Assembly (NCBI GenBank): GCA_963546395.1
Contig: CAUUMS010000006.1
Span: 1 to 64,000, forward strand
Direction: 5' to 3'
Source of the DNA: Bacteroides_D sp963546395
GTDB lineage: Bacteria; Bacteroidota; Bacteroidia; Bacteroidales; CAJPTX01
Length of the DNA stretch: 64,000 nt
Of the stretch, positions 8,398 through 16,058 are shown piece by piece (the stretch's first letter is position 1; each line of letters starts with the position of its first letter). The translations under genes and the position numbers were made by a program. A model generated the notes under the pieces. It was not told where the DNA came from, did no database searches, and saw only the letters and a program-made list of their open reading frames with translations.

Positions 8398-9783
8398 TTA
8401 GAGCGACTCGTAGACCTTGTCTACCATGCCCTTAGCCAGCTCATCGGCCTGCTCCTGCGATGCCCCCTCAGCGTACACGCGGATGATAGGCTCTGTGTTC
8501 GACTTGCGCAGGTGCACCCAGCCCCCGCGGAAGTCTATACGCACACCATCCTCCGTGTTCATGCGCTCCTTAGCGAAGATCTGCTTCATCCGCTCGAGCA
8601 CCATATCGGGGTTCGTACCCGTGGGGAGCTCCACCCGATTCTTGGACAGGAAGTAGGTAGGGTACTGGCTCCGCAGCTCAGAGCATGTCTTACCGCTCTT
8701 GGCTAGCTGGGTCAAAAAGAGAGCTATCCCCACCAGGGCATCGCGACCGTAATGCAGCTCTGGCAGTATCACGCCCCCGTTCCCTTCGCCCCCCACCACA
8801 GCATTCACCTCGCGCATGCGCGCCACCACATTCACCTCACCCACTGCCGAGGGGTAGTAGGCTCCGCCCCGCACCACCGTCACATCACGTAGAGCCGACG
8901 AGCTCGACAGATTGGATACCGTGTTACCCACCCGGTACGATAGCACATGGTCGGCCACTGAGACGAGCGTGTACTCCTCCCCAAACATCGATCCGTCCTC
9001 GCACACCAGTGCCAGACGATCCACGTCCGGATCCACAGCGATACCCACATCAGCCTTCCAATCCAGCACCAGCTGGCTCAGCCCTGTCAGGTTCTCCGGC
9101 AACGGCTCCGGATTATGCGCAAAATCCCCCGTGAGCCCGAGGTTGGTACCCATGAACTGTTCCACCCCCAGAGCCCGCAGCAAGTAGGGCACTGCCAGTG
9201 AGCCTACCGAGTTAATCGGGTCATAGGCTACCCGGAAGTTAGCCTTGCGAATAGCCTCCACATCCACGTAGGGCAGGGCTATCACCTTAGCCACATGGCT
9301 CTCGAGCATCCCCCGAACGTGCGAGTAGCAGCCCAGCCCATCCACCGAGGGGAAGATGTAGTCGGCCGAATCCACCATGCTCAGGATCGACTGCCCATCG
9401 CTCGCCGAGATGAACTCACCCCGCTCGTTGAGCAGCTTCAGCGCATTCCACTCCTTGCCGTTATGACTCGCCGTGACGATGATCCCTCCCTGCGCCTCGA
9501 GGGTCACCACTGCCATCTCCACCGTGGGGGTAGTCACCAGACCAATGTCCAACACCTCAATGCCGCACCCTTGCAGCGCAGCACTCACCGCCTGGCTCAC
9601 CATGTCGCCCGAGATGCGAGCATCGCGCCCGAGCACCACCTTCACGTGCGACATCCCGCAGCGGCCACGCAGCCAGAAGGCGTATGCCACCACAAATCGC
9701 ACCACTGCTATCGGGTTCAACCCCTCATCCTCGCGACCACCTACCGTGCCGCGAATCCCCGAAATCGACGCTATTAGTGCCAT
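8398..9783 (-). CDS. glmM: Phosphoglucosamine mutase (GlmM-type phosphohexomutase)
   Basis: This alpha-D-phosphohexomutase of 461 residues probably converts glucosamine-6-phosphate to glucosamine-1-phosphate for UDP-GlcNAc, peptidoglycan and lipid A synthesis. It shows the N-terminal SGIRGTVGG motif and the catalytic phosphoserine loop TASHNGKEWNALK. The Mg2+ loop DPDVDRLALV, the sugar loop GEGNGGVI and the C-terminal phosphate-binding loop RKSNTEPIIRVYAE follow. Phosphomannomutase activity cannot be excluded from sequence alone. It is the first gene of the efflux/menaquinone operon and has a TATATTTG promoter element about 25 bases upstream. Confidence 0.9.
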   Translation of the reverse strand: MALIASISGIRGTVGGREDEGLNPIAVVRFVVAYAFWLRGRCGMSHVKVVLGRDARISGDMVSQAVSAALQGCGIEVLDIGLVTTPTVEMAVVTLEAQGGIIVTASHNGKEWNALKLLNERGEFISASDGQSILSMVDSADYIFPSVDGLGCYSHVRGMLESHVAKVIALPYVDVEAIRKANFRVAYDPINSVGSLAVPYLLRALGVEQFMGTNLGLTGDFAHNPEPLPENLTGLSQLVLDWKADVGIAVDPDVDRLALVCEDGSMFGEEYTLVSVADHVLSYRVGNTVSNLSSSSALRDVTVVRGGAYYPSAVGEVNVVARMREVNAVVGGEGNGGVILPELHYGRDALVGIALFLTQLAKSGKTCSELRSQYPTYFLSKNRVELPTGTNPDMVLERMKQIFAKERMNTEDGVRIDFRGGWVHLRKSNTEPIIRVYAEGASQEQADELAKGMVDKVYESL

Positions 9784-9807
9784 TGTCCACTCCCCCCTTT
9801 ACCGCTA

Positions 9808-9815
9808 CAAATATA
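9808..9815 (-). promoter_or_regulatory. Bacteroidota -7 promoter element of the glmM operon
   Basis: On the minus strand the sequence reads TATATTTG, a match to the -7 consensus TAnnTTTG used by the primary sigma factor of Bacteroidota. It leaves a short leader of roughly 15-20 bases before the glmM ATG. No TTG is found at the expected 19-21 bases upstream, so only half of the promoter is convincing. Confidence 0.55.
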
Positions 9816-9835
9816 GCCATTATAACGTTAAACGG

Positions 9836-9857
9836 TGTACGGGGTTCCCCGCGTACA
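9836..9857. repeat. 22-bp near-perfect palindrome upstream of the glmM promoter
   Basis: The two 6-base arms TGTACG and CGTACA are exact reverse complements, and inner GGG/CCC pairs extend the symmetry. The element lies about 20 bases upstream of the TATATTTG box, where a regulator could bind; there is no T-run, so a terminator is unlikely. No binding protein can be named. Confidence 0.45.
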
Positions 9858-10223
9858 ACCTGTCACCCCGCCGCTGCCAATGCGACATGTCCCGAGCCGA
9901 CCTCAACCGCTATGGCGGATGAATAACGACTAGGGCCTCTTTTCATTACAACGGCCCTCCCCACGCCCCATCATCCCTAGGAACGAAATAGCCCCAGGGC
10001 ATCCCGTACCCCAGGGCCAAACCTAACAAAAACAACCAACCAGAATAACCAGCGATGCAAAGCTAGGTATATTATGCATAAAAGCCATGGCTCCAACTGC
10101 GAATCAGAGCTCATCCTCCTGTTGAAAACAGAAGTTCTACGTTGACTATTAGCAGATTGTGCAATCCTAATGGCATGTAAAATTTACTAGAAAAATTTAC
10201 ACGCCCACCATCGATCCGAGGTG
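9858..10223. other. Gene-free interval between glmM and dapB
   Basis: No credible coding frame, tRNA or other RNA gene was found here. The part from about 10020 to 10200 is visibly more AT-rich than the surroundings. It contains a CAAAGCTA motif (TAGCTTTG on the minus strand, a -7-like element) near 10056 and an imperfect inverted repeat at 10177-10200. It probably holds the 3' end of the dapB transcript and upstream control sequence for glmM. Confidence 0.5.
10177..10200 (-). repeat. Imperfect AT-rich inverted repeat after dapB
   Basis: GTAAAATTT and AAAATTTAC flank a 6-base centre and pair with one mismatch. It lies just downstream of the dapB stop on the transcribed strand and could mark transcript end, but the stem is weak and no clean T-run follows. 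Confidence 0.35.
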
Positions 10224-10949
10224 CTACCCAGCCGCCAGCAGGTCGGCCATGCCCCAGAATCCGGGCCGGTGGCAAAGGAACCGCGCGGCCTCCCAGGCCC
10301 CCTGGGCGAACTGCCTACGATTCTTCGCCTCGTGACGCACGACGATCCGATCGTCTGGCCCCTCCAGCACTATCTCATGCGTGCCTGGCACACTCCCCAC
10401 CCGCTCGCTACGTATGGGGAGCTGCCCTGGCCCCGCCTCGGGATCCAGTGCCCATCCACGATATGTGTCCGGGGCTCCCTCCACAAAGCGTTGCGCCAAC
10501 GTGATGGCCGTGCCGCTAGGTGCATCCCGCTTGGCCACGTGGTGCGTCTCGCAAATCGACACCCGATACGCCGGGTGCGAAGCCACGTAACGAGCCATCA
10601 GCTCGCACATCTCCCCCACCAATGCCACACCCAGACTGAAGTTCGCCGACACGAAAAGGGCTGCTCCAGCCTTAGACTCCACGAGACGTCTGGCCTCATC
10701 CAGGTGCTGATACCAACCCGTGGTGCCACACACCAGCGGGATCCCCCACTCAATGCATCGCTGCACGTGCTCAAAGGCCGTGTCGGGAGTGCTAAAATCT
10801 ATTGCCACCTCAGCCCCCATCACAGCCTCACGGGCCTCCAGCAGCGTGAGGCTGCTGCTCACCCGGGCTACCACCTCATCGCCGTTCGCACGGGCCACAG
10901 CCTCTACCTCGTGCCCCATCTTCCCGTACCCCAGCAATGCGATTCTCAT
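10224..10949 (-). CDS. dapB: 4-hydroxy-tetrahydrodipicolinate reductase
   Basis: This 241-residue NAD(P)H-dependent reductase belongs to the diaminopimelate/lysine pathway and acts in the cytoplasm. The Rossmann start is MRIALLGYGKMGHEV. DFSTPDTAFEHV and VCGTTGW are the family motifs, and the substrate/catalytic region is ETHHVAKRDAPSGTA with the conserved His-His and Lys. The Bacteroidota form is shorter than the 270-residue E. coli enzyme. It follows fmt at 17 bases on the same strand and probably belongs to the same transcript (ribBA-fmt-dapB). Confidence 0.93.
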   Translation of the reverse strand: MRIALLGYGKMGHEVEAVARANGDEVVARVSSSLTLLEAREAVMGAEVAIDFSTPDTAFEHVQRCIEWGIPLVCGTTGWYQHLDEARRLVESKAGAALFVSANFSLGVALVGEMCELMARYVASHPAYRVSICETHHVAKRDAPSGTAITLAQRFVEGAPDTYRGWALDPEAGPGQLPIRSERVGSVPGTHEIVLEGPDDRIVVRHEAKNRRQFAQGAWEAARFLCHRPGFWGMADLLAAG

Positions 10950-10966
10950 AATCCTACGATTACGTG

Positions 10967-11956
10967 CTATTCGAATGCAATGACGCAGTGCGGATCCACG
11001 CCGCGCAGGAACTCGCCCATCTGCATGCGACGCTTACCCGCAGGCTGTATCTCCCCGATCATCACACATGTCCCGTCGCCGCACCCTATCAGCAGATGAC
11101 TACCATCCGGCGTGCGCCGTGTAGCACCTGGTGCAAGCGAAGAGTTCTCAGCCACCTGCGAGCCGAATAGCTTCACATCCTCCTGCCGCTCGTCCCTACG
11201 CATCACGGCCCAGGCTCCAGGGTAGGGAGCCAGTCCGCGAATCCGATTGTGTACTGCGCTAGCGGGCTGATGCCAATCCACCCGGCAGTCATTCCGGAAT
11301 ATCTTTGGTGCATCTCGCAGCATGTCCAGCACGGGCTGCGGCTGAGGTTGTAAAGTACCTCGCATTAGTTCTAGCACAGTCTTCACCACCAACGTTGCCC
11401 CCAGCGCCATCAGCGCATCGTGCAAATCGCCCGCCGTGGTATTCTGCTCTATCGGCACACGCTCCCGAAGCAGCACAGCCCCCGTGTCAATCTGCTCATC
11501 GAGCAGAAAGGTAGTCGCCCCCGACTCCGTATCCCCATTGATAATGGCCCAGTTGATCGGGGCCGCTCCGCGATACTGCGGCAGCAGCGAGGCGTGCAAA
11601 TTGAACGTGCCATGCTTGGGTATCGACCACAACGCCTTGGGCAGCTTGCGGAAAGCCACCACAGTCCCCACGTCCAGACGCTCTGACTCGACCTCTTTTA
11701 GAAACCCCGGATCGCTCAGATTCTGCGGCTGTAGTACTGGCAAGTCCCGTGCCAAAGCATAACGCTTCACGGCCGACTCGCTCATCTTGAGCCCGCGTCC
11801 CGCCGGCTTATCGGGCACGGTGACCACGCCGCGCACATCGGCCCCTGCCTCTAGCAGAGCCTCCAGGGGTGGCACCGCAAACTCCGGGGTACCCATGTAG
11901 AGCACACGCACCCCCTTCAGGCTGCCCTTCTCTATCTCAGCACTCCCTGATGACAT
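10967..11956 (-). CDS. fmt: Methionyl-tRNA formyltransferase
   Basis: This 329-residue enzyme transfers a formyl group from 10-formyl-THF to the initiator Met-tRNA. VLYMGTPEFAVPPLEALL is the N-terminal motif, and FNLHASLLPQYRGAAPINWA plus DTESGATTFLLDEQIDTG contain the formyl-THF and catalytic residues. The C-terminal domain around IRGLAPYPGAWA is typical. The ATG at 11956 lies 13 bases after ribBA and adds about 15 residues before the family core. A GTG at 11911 would give the canonical N-terminus, so the start is uncertain. Its product requires peptide deformylase, which is encoded at 58 kb in this window. Confidence 0.95.
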   Translation of the reverse strand: MSSGSAEIEKGSLKGVRVLYMGTPEFAVPPLEALLEAGADVRGVVTVPDKPAGRGLKMSESAVKRYALARDLPVLQPQNLSDPGFLKEVESERLDVGTVVAFRKLPKALWSIPKHGTFNLHASLLPQYRGAAPINWAIINGDTESGATTFLLDEQIDTGAVLLRERVPIEQNTTAGDLHDALMALGATLVVKTVLELMRGTLQPQPQPVLDMLRDAPKIFRNDCRVDWHQPASAVHNRIRGLAPYPGAWAVMRRDERQEDVKLFGSQVAENSSLAPGATRRTPDGSHLLIGCGDGTCVMIGEIQPAGKRRMQMGEFLRGVDPHCVIAFE

Positions 11957-11968
11957 CCCGACTACCCG

Positions 11969-13198
11969 TTACCCTCTCAGGATCTGATGGCCCATCCTAT
12001 CGCGCTTGGTCTGCAAGTAGCGGCGATTATGCTCATTGGGCTCAATCTCTATCGGTAGCACCTCGTCAATCACCAGGCCATACCCCTCTAGTCCCTGCCG
12101 CTTAGCGGGATTATTCGTCATGAGACGCATACGCCTCACGTTCACCTCACGCAGGATACTCGCTCCCACCCCATAGTCTCGCTCATCGGGAGCAAAGCCC
12201 AGCTTAACATTGGCCTCCACCGTGTCCATCCCCTTATCCTGCAAGTGGTAGGCGTGGATCTTATTGCACAGCCCGATGCCTCGGCCCTCCTGATTCAGGT
12301 AGACGATCACGCCCTTCCCTGCCTCTTGCACCCTGCGCATGGCCTCATGCAGCTGCGCACCGCAATCGCACCGGTAGCTACCAAGCACATCGCCCGTGAG
12401 GCACGAGGAGTGCACCCGCACCAGTATTGGCTCATCGGGCTCCCACTCCCCGAGCGTCAGCACGAGGTGCTCAGTGCCGTTGGACTTCTGCCGGAACGGA
12501 ATGATACGGAAGTCGCCGTACTCCGTGGGCAGATGGCTCTCCACGCCCCGCTCAACGATGCTCTCATCCCGCAGGCGATACTCGATGAGATCGGCTATCG
12601 AGATAATCTTTATCCCATACGTCTTCGCCACCTCCAGCAGCTGGGGGAGCCTAGCCATAGTGCCGTCCTCATTGATCACCTCGATCAGAGCCCCTGCGGG
12701 TTGCAACCCTGCCAGGCGGGCCAGGTCGACCGCCGCCTCGGTGTGTCCCGCCCGCCGGAGCACCCCCCGATTGCGCGCCCTCAGCGGGCACACATGCCCC
12801 GGGCGAGCCAAGTCGGTAGGCTTAGTGGCCGGATCGGCGAGTGCCAGTATCGTCTGGGCCCGGTCGTACATCGATACCCCCGTGGTGCAGCCATTCCCCA
12901 CCCTATCCACGGTCACCGTGAAGGGGGTCTCATGCACCGACGTGTTCACCGGCACCTGCATCTCCAGCTCCAACTCCTGGCAACGCTCCTCGGTGATGGG
13001 GGCACACAGCACCCCACGCCCATAGCGCATCATGAAGTTCACCTTCTCGGGCGTAATCTTTTCGGCCGCGATGATGAAGTCGCCCTCATTCTCCCGATCC
13101 TCATCATCCACCACGATCACAAACTCGCCATTGCGGATGCTCTCTATAGCCTCCTCTATGGTATTAAGACACCCTAGCAACTTGCCATTCGTATCCAT
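11969..13198 (-). CDS. ribBA: Bifunctional DHBP synthase / GTP cyclohydrolase II
   Basis: This 409-residue fusion supplies both precursors of riboflavin. The N-terminal RibB half has IRNGEFVIVVDDEDRENEGD, CAPITEERC and GHTEAAVDLARLAG, and makes 3,4-dihydroxy-2-butanone-4-phosphate. The C-terminal RibA half has RVHSSCLTGDVLGSYRCDCG (zinc cysteines) and NQEGRGIGLCNKI (catalytic loop), and opens GTP. Fusion is the usual form. No FMN riboswitch is visible; the upstream gap to the LptF/G-type gene is only about 30 bases, so it is likely expressed with upstream genes. Confidence 0.95.
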   Translation of the reverse strand: MDTNGKLLGCLNTIEEAIESIRNGEFVIVVDDEDRENEGDFIIAAEKITPEKVNFMMRYGRGVLCAPITEERCQELELEMQVPVNTSVHETPFTVTVDRVGNGCTTGVSMYDRAQTILALADPATKPTDLARPGHVCPLRARNRGVLRRAGHTEAAVDLARLAGLQPAGALIEVINEDGTMARLPQLLEVAKTYGIKIISIADLIEYRLRDESIVERGVESHLPTEYGDFRIIPFRQKSNGTEHLVLTLGEWEPDEPILVRVHSSCLTGDVLGSYRCDCGAQLHEAMRRVQEAGKGVIVYLNQEGRGIGLCNKIHAYHLQDKGMDTVEANVKLGFAPDERDYGVGASILREVNVRRMRLMTNNPAKRQGLEGYGLVIDEVLPIEIEPNEHNRRYLQTKRDRMGHQILRG

Positions 13199-13230
13199 TG
13201 CATCCCCGTTTTGAAGAGTGTAACGAAGTC

Positions 13231-14706
13231 CTAACGTCTCTGGTTCATCCCCCTGCGCGCCTTCAAGCTTTCACGGAGCCTGTCCAGGCCCAAACGCTGC
13301 GAGAGCTTGCGAAAACGCCCCCAGTACCAATCGGCGTTGAGTAGCACCGAGTCGGTGGTTGCCTTGTAGATCAGGAACACGGCCACGGGGAGCAGGATGA
13401 ACGTCGATCCCCACATGCCGCTTATCGGATCCATGATGAGTCCCCGCACAAACTTCTCCCCCGTGATCGACACCACGTAGTAGACGAGGAAGAAGAGGAC
13501 GGAGATGATGACCGGTACCCCGAGCCCCCCCTTGCGGATGATGGCCCCCAGCGGGGCACCTATCAGGAAGAACACCAGGCAGGCCAGCGATAGGGCATAC
13601 TTCCGGTGATACTCTATCACATATCGGGCGGTGGTTTGCTTGCGATACTCCACGTCGTCGCTGTAGTTGTGCACCCGCGTCAGCAGGCTTTGCGCATCGC
13701 TCACGGCCATGCTCAGCGCAGCACGTTGCACCTCGGTCGGCATCTGAGCATACACCTCGTCCAGGCGTAACGTATCCTGGGGCTGCACGCTATCCACCCA
13801 CGACCTCCGCATCAGGGCTCCACTCTCCAAGCGCTCGTACTCGTTGCGCGCATCGGCCGCCATACCGGCGGTGAGCGAATCGGTTGTCTGAGCCAGCTGG
13901 CTCGTGTTCATCACCCGAAAGCTGCTGCCAAACTGATCCTCCTTCTGTAGCTGGAAGGCATACCCCTTCAAAGCCTTCACCACCCGCTGTCGGGCGTAGC
14001 TCCCCGAGCGTGCGGCGTAGGTGGGTTTGTCACCCGTGAGCGCATCGCGATCGGACTCCTCGTACATGGTGCCATGGTGCAGATCGAGCACAATGTACGT
14101 CTTGCTCGGCGCAATGGTGATGTAGCCGCTCTCGGCCCGCGTCACCGAGATGTTACCCTGATTCTCCGAGTGATCGTAGATCATGATATCCTCCATCTTG
14201 GAGGATCCTTTCTGCCGAGCCCCGACCCGGATGCTGTAGCCGCTAATGTCATTGTAGATCGCCCCTGGACGAATCACCAGCTCGGGGCGTTGGTCCTGCA
14301 CGCTGCCTATCATCGTGCGCAGCTTGAGCGTGGCTACTGGCACCACATGGTCGGCCCACAGGAAGGCCCCCACCGTGATGAGCAGCGTCACCACAGCCAT
14401 CGGCATCATGATGCGCGGCAGCGAGACCCCCGCGGCCTTCATGGCCAGCAGCTCGTTGTGCTCCCCCAGATTCCCCATGGTCATCAGCGAGGCCAGCAGC
14501 ACCGCCAGCGGCATTGCCATCGGCATAAGACCCGCGCTAGCGTAGAGGAGCAGCTCCAGGATAATGCCCACCTCGAGCCCCTTCCCCACCAGGTCGTCAA
14601 TGTACTTCCACAGGAACTGCATCAGCATGATGAACATGACGATGAAGAACGTCATGACCATCGGCCCGAAGAACATCCGTAGTGTGAAACGATGCAGCCT
14701 CTTCAC
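13231..14706 (-). CDS. LptF/LptG-family (YjgP/YjgQ) lipopolysaccharide export permease
   Basis: This inner-membrane permease belongs to the LPS export ABC transporter. There are six predicted membrane helices in two groups of three. The first group contains FFGPMVMTFFIVMFIMLMQF and GLMPMAMPLAVLLASLM, followed by the family motif NELLAMKAAGVSLPRIM. A periplasmic beta-rich domain lies between the groups, and the last helices include FFLIGAPLGAIIRKGGLG. The family core KRLHRFTLRMFFGPM suggests the GTG at 14706 (491 residues) rather than a TTG at 14730. LptF and LptG cannot be told apart here. Its kdsB neighbour in the window serves the same envelope pathway. Confidence 0.9.
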   Translation of the reverse strand: MKRLHRFTLRMFFGPMVMTFFIVMFIMLMQFLWKYIDDLVGKGLEVGIILELLLYASAGLMPMAMPLAVLLASLMTMGNLGEHNELLAMKAAGVSLPRIMMPMAVVTLLITVGAFLWADHVVPVATLKLRTMIGSVQDQRPELVIRPGAIYNDISGYSIRVGARQKGSSKMEDIMIYDHSENQGNISVTRAESGYITIAPSKTYIVLDLHHGTMYEESDRDALTGDKPTYAARSGSYARQRVVKALKGYAFQLQKEDQFGSSFRVMNTSQLAQTTDSLTAGMAADARNEYERLESGALMRRSWVDSVQPQDTLRLDEVYAQMPTEVQRAALSMAVSDAQSLLTRVHNYSDDVEYRKQTTARYVIEYHRKYALSLACLVFFLIGAPLGAIIRKGGLGVPVIISVLFFLVYYVVSITGEKFVRGLIMDPISGMWGSTFILLPVAVFLIYKATTDSVLLNADWYWGRFRKLSQRLGLDRLRESLKARRGMNQRR

Positions 14707-14819
14707 CCGCAGGTAGCGTTGAAACGCCAAATGTACGCCTTTTCCCCCGAAACATCCCGTGGCTGCCGTTCCCGTCTCAGCCCTCTCATCGGGCTACGTG
14801 GCCGCGCAGGGTGCCGTCC

Positions 14820-15461
14820 TTACCAATCCATCTGCCGCGGATTGCACGTCACCCAGGTGATGACATGCGACTCTAGGAACTGGTAACCCAAATTGAACAC
14901 ATGCACGCGCCCCCCCAGGCGAACCCGCATCTGCAAATGGCCCGTCTCCTGCACGCTAGTCATAGGCATGACGGTCATATCGACGAACGAGTTGAGTCCC
15001 TCCATGCCTGGCAGCTTGTAGAGAGCCTCCTTGGAACTCCACACCACCGACATCATCCGCACATCCTGCACATCGATCCAGGCCTTCTCCCCCAGCGTCA
15101 GGTACTTATCGGCGATACGTGCGTAGGGCCGATCGAGCGACTCAATGTCGATCCCCACGTAGAAATCCACGCTGGCAATCAGCACGGCGTAGGGGAACGA
15201 GTGCGAGATGGAAATATGCTGTAACCCCTTGGAGAGGAACGGGCGGCGATTGGGCGCGTAGATGATGGTGTCGGTAATGCCGAGCACCTTGAGCGAGCAC
15301 CGGGTGGCTAGCCACTCCAGGCGCCGCCCCGGATCCTGAAAACGGGCCAGCACCGGGAACGAATCGCCCCCGATGATGGCCTTGAGCTCCTCCTCCGTCT
15401 CCTCAATGCGCCAGATGGCAATTGAGGCCGGCCCAGCACTCACGCGGATAAACTCTGGCAT
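14820..15461 (-). CDS. Sfp-type 4'-phosphopantetheinyl transferase
   Basis: This 213-residue transferase moves the phosphopantetheine arm of CoA to carrier proteins. Diagnostic motifs are the Mg2+-binding VGIDIESLDRP near residue 103 and WSSKEALYKLPG near residue 145, with ISHSFPYAV in between. A holo-ACP synthase (acpS) is not in the window, so this could be the general ACP activator or serve a secondary pathway. It directly follows gldD (about 10 bases), an arrangement seen in several Bacteroidota genomes with gldE-gldD. Confidence 0.9.
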   Translation of the reverse strand: MPEFIRVSAGPASIAIWRIEETEEELKAIIGGDSFPVLARFQDPGRRLEWLATRCSLKVLGITDTIIYAPNRRPFLSKGLQHISISHSFPYAVLIASVDFYVGIDIESLDRPYARIADKYLTLGEKAWIDVQDVRMMSVVWSSKEALYKLPGMEGLNSFVDMTVMPMTSVQETGHLQMRVRLGGRVHVFNLGYQFLESHVITWVTCNPRQMDW

Positions 15462-15470
15462 AGCCCCCTG

Positions 15471-16058
15471 TCACTCCCAGCGGAGAGTCTCTATCAGGTG
15501 AATGATGTCGTCAGTGAAAAAGTCGATGGCTGGGGCTAAGGAGTCCACATTGGGCTGCGCGTAGAAGTAGAGCGCCCCACGCAGGTAGCGGCGCACCGAG
15601 TCCACCGCGTAGAACTGCACCGAGCTAGCCACCTCGCCCCGAATGAGGTAGAGCATGGCGTGAACGTGCCGCGCCGAGTCGGACAGGAATCGCTCCTCGA
15701 TGGCATCCGCCCGCACGGTGTGCTTGTAGGCCATGCGCCGCGCATCCTCAGCCAGCGTGTCGAGAGCCCCTGGCCGATCGTAGTAGGTGAGATGCACCGC
15801 GGCCCGAAAGCCCGGGAACAGCAGATCGTACCCTCCCGCCTCATCCACGTGCTGCACCTGCGCATACTGCGGCTTCTCGAACCCGAACGGGGTGGCCGAG
15901 TCGTACCAGCTGTAGACCTTCTCGGGGAAATCGATGCGGGGGTAGCCCATTGGCTTAGGGATCAACACCGGATCGCAGGCCATCAAGGCCCCCAATCCGC
16001 TCACCACCAGGAGCCAAGCCCCCAGGAGCCCCAGCTCACCACGTCGCAATCTACGCAT
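15471..16058 (-). CDS. gldD: Gliding motility/T9SS lipoprotein GldD
   Basis: This lipoprotein of about 195 residues has a signal peptide rich in Leu/Val/Gly and a lipobox ending at LMACDP. PKPMGYPRIDFPEK and a Tyr-Asp-rich beta-structured body (YSWYDSATPFGFEKP) follow, then HVHAMLYLIRGEVASSVQFY and FYAQPNVDSLAPAI near the C-terminus. These match the GldD family, needed for gliding and type IX secretion in flavobacteria. The ATG at 16058 overlaps the gldE stop by 8 bases; an upstream TTG at 16067 is less likely. The gldE-gldD-PPTase order supports the assignment. Confidence 0.88.
   Translation of the reverse strand: MRRLRRGELGLLGAWLLVVSGLGALMACDPVLIPKPMGYPRIDFPEKVYSWYDSATPFGFEKPQYAQVQHVDEAGGYDLLFPGFRAAVHLTYYDRPGALDTLAEDARRMAYKHTVRADAIEERFLSDSARHVHAMLYLIRGEVASSVQFYAVDSVRRYLRGALYFYAQPNVDSLAPAIDFFTDDIIHLIETLRWE

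Noticed and set aside
10100..10160. Possible tRNA from a CTGTTGAAAACAG stem-loop resembling an anticodon arm
   Set aside because: No D-arm, T-arm or acceptor stem could be fitted around it on either strand.
12245..13177. A 310-codon plus-strand frame opposite ribBA
   Set aside because: It lies entirely antisense to a well-conserved bifunctional enzyme and its product has the His/Arg/Pro-rich composition of a shadow frame.
13199..13400. FMN riboswitch controlling ribBA
   Set aside because: The gap to the upstream permease gene is about 30 bases and holds no RFN-type conserved sequence.
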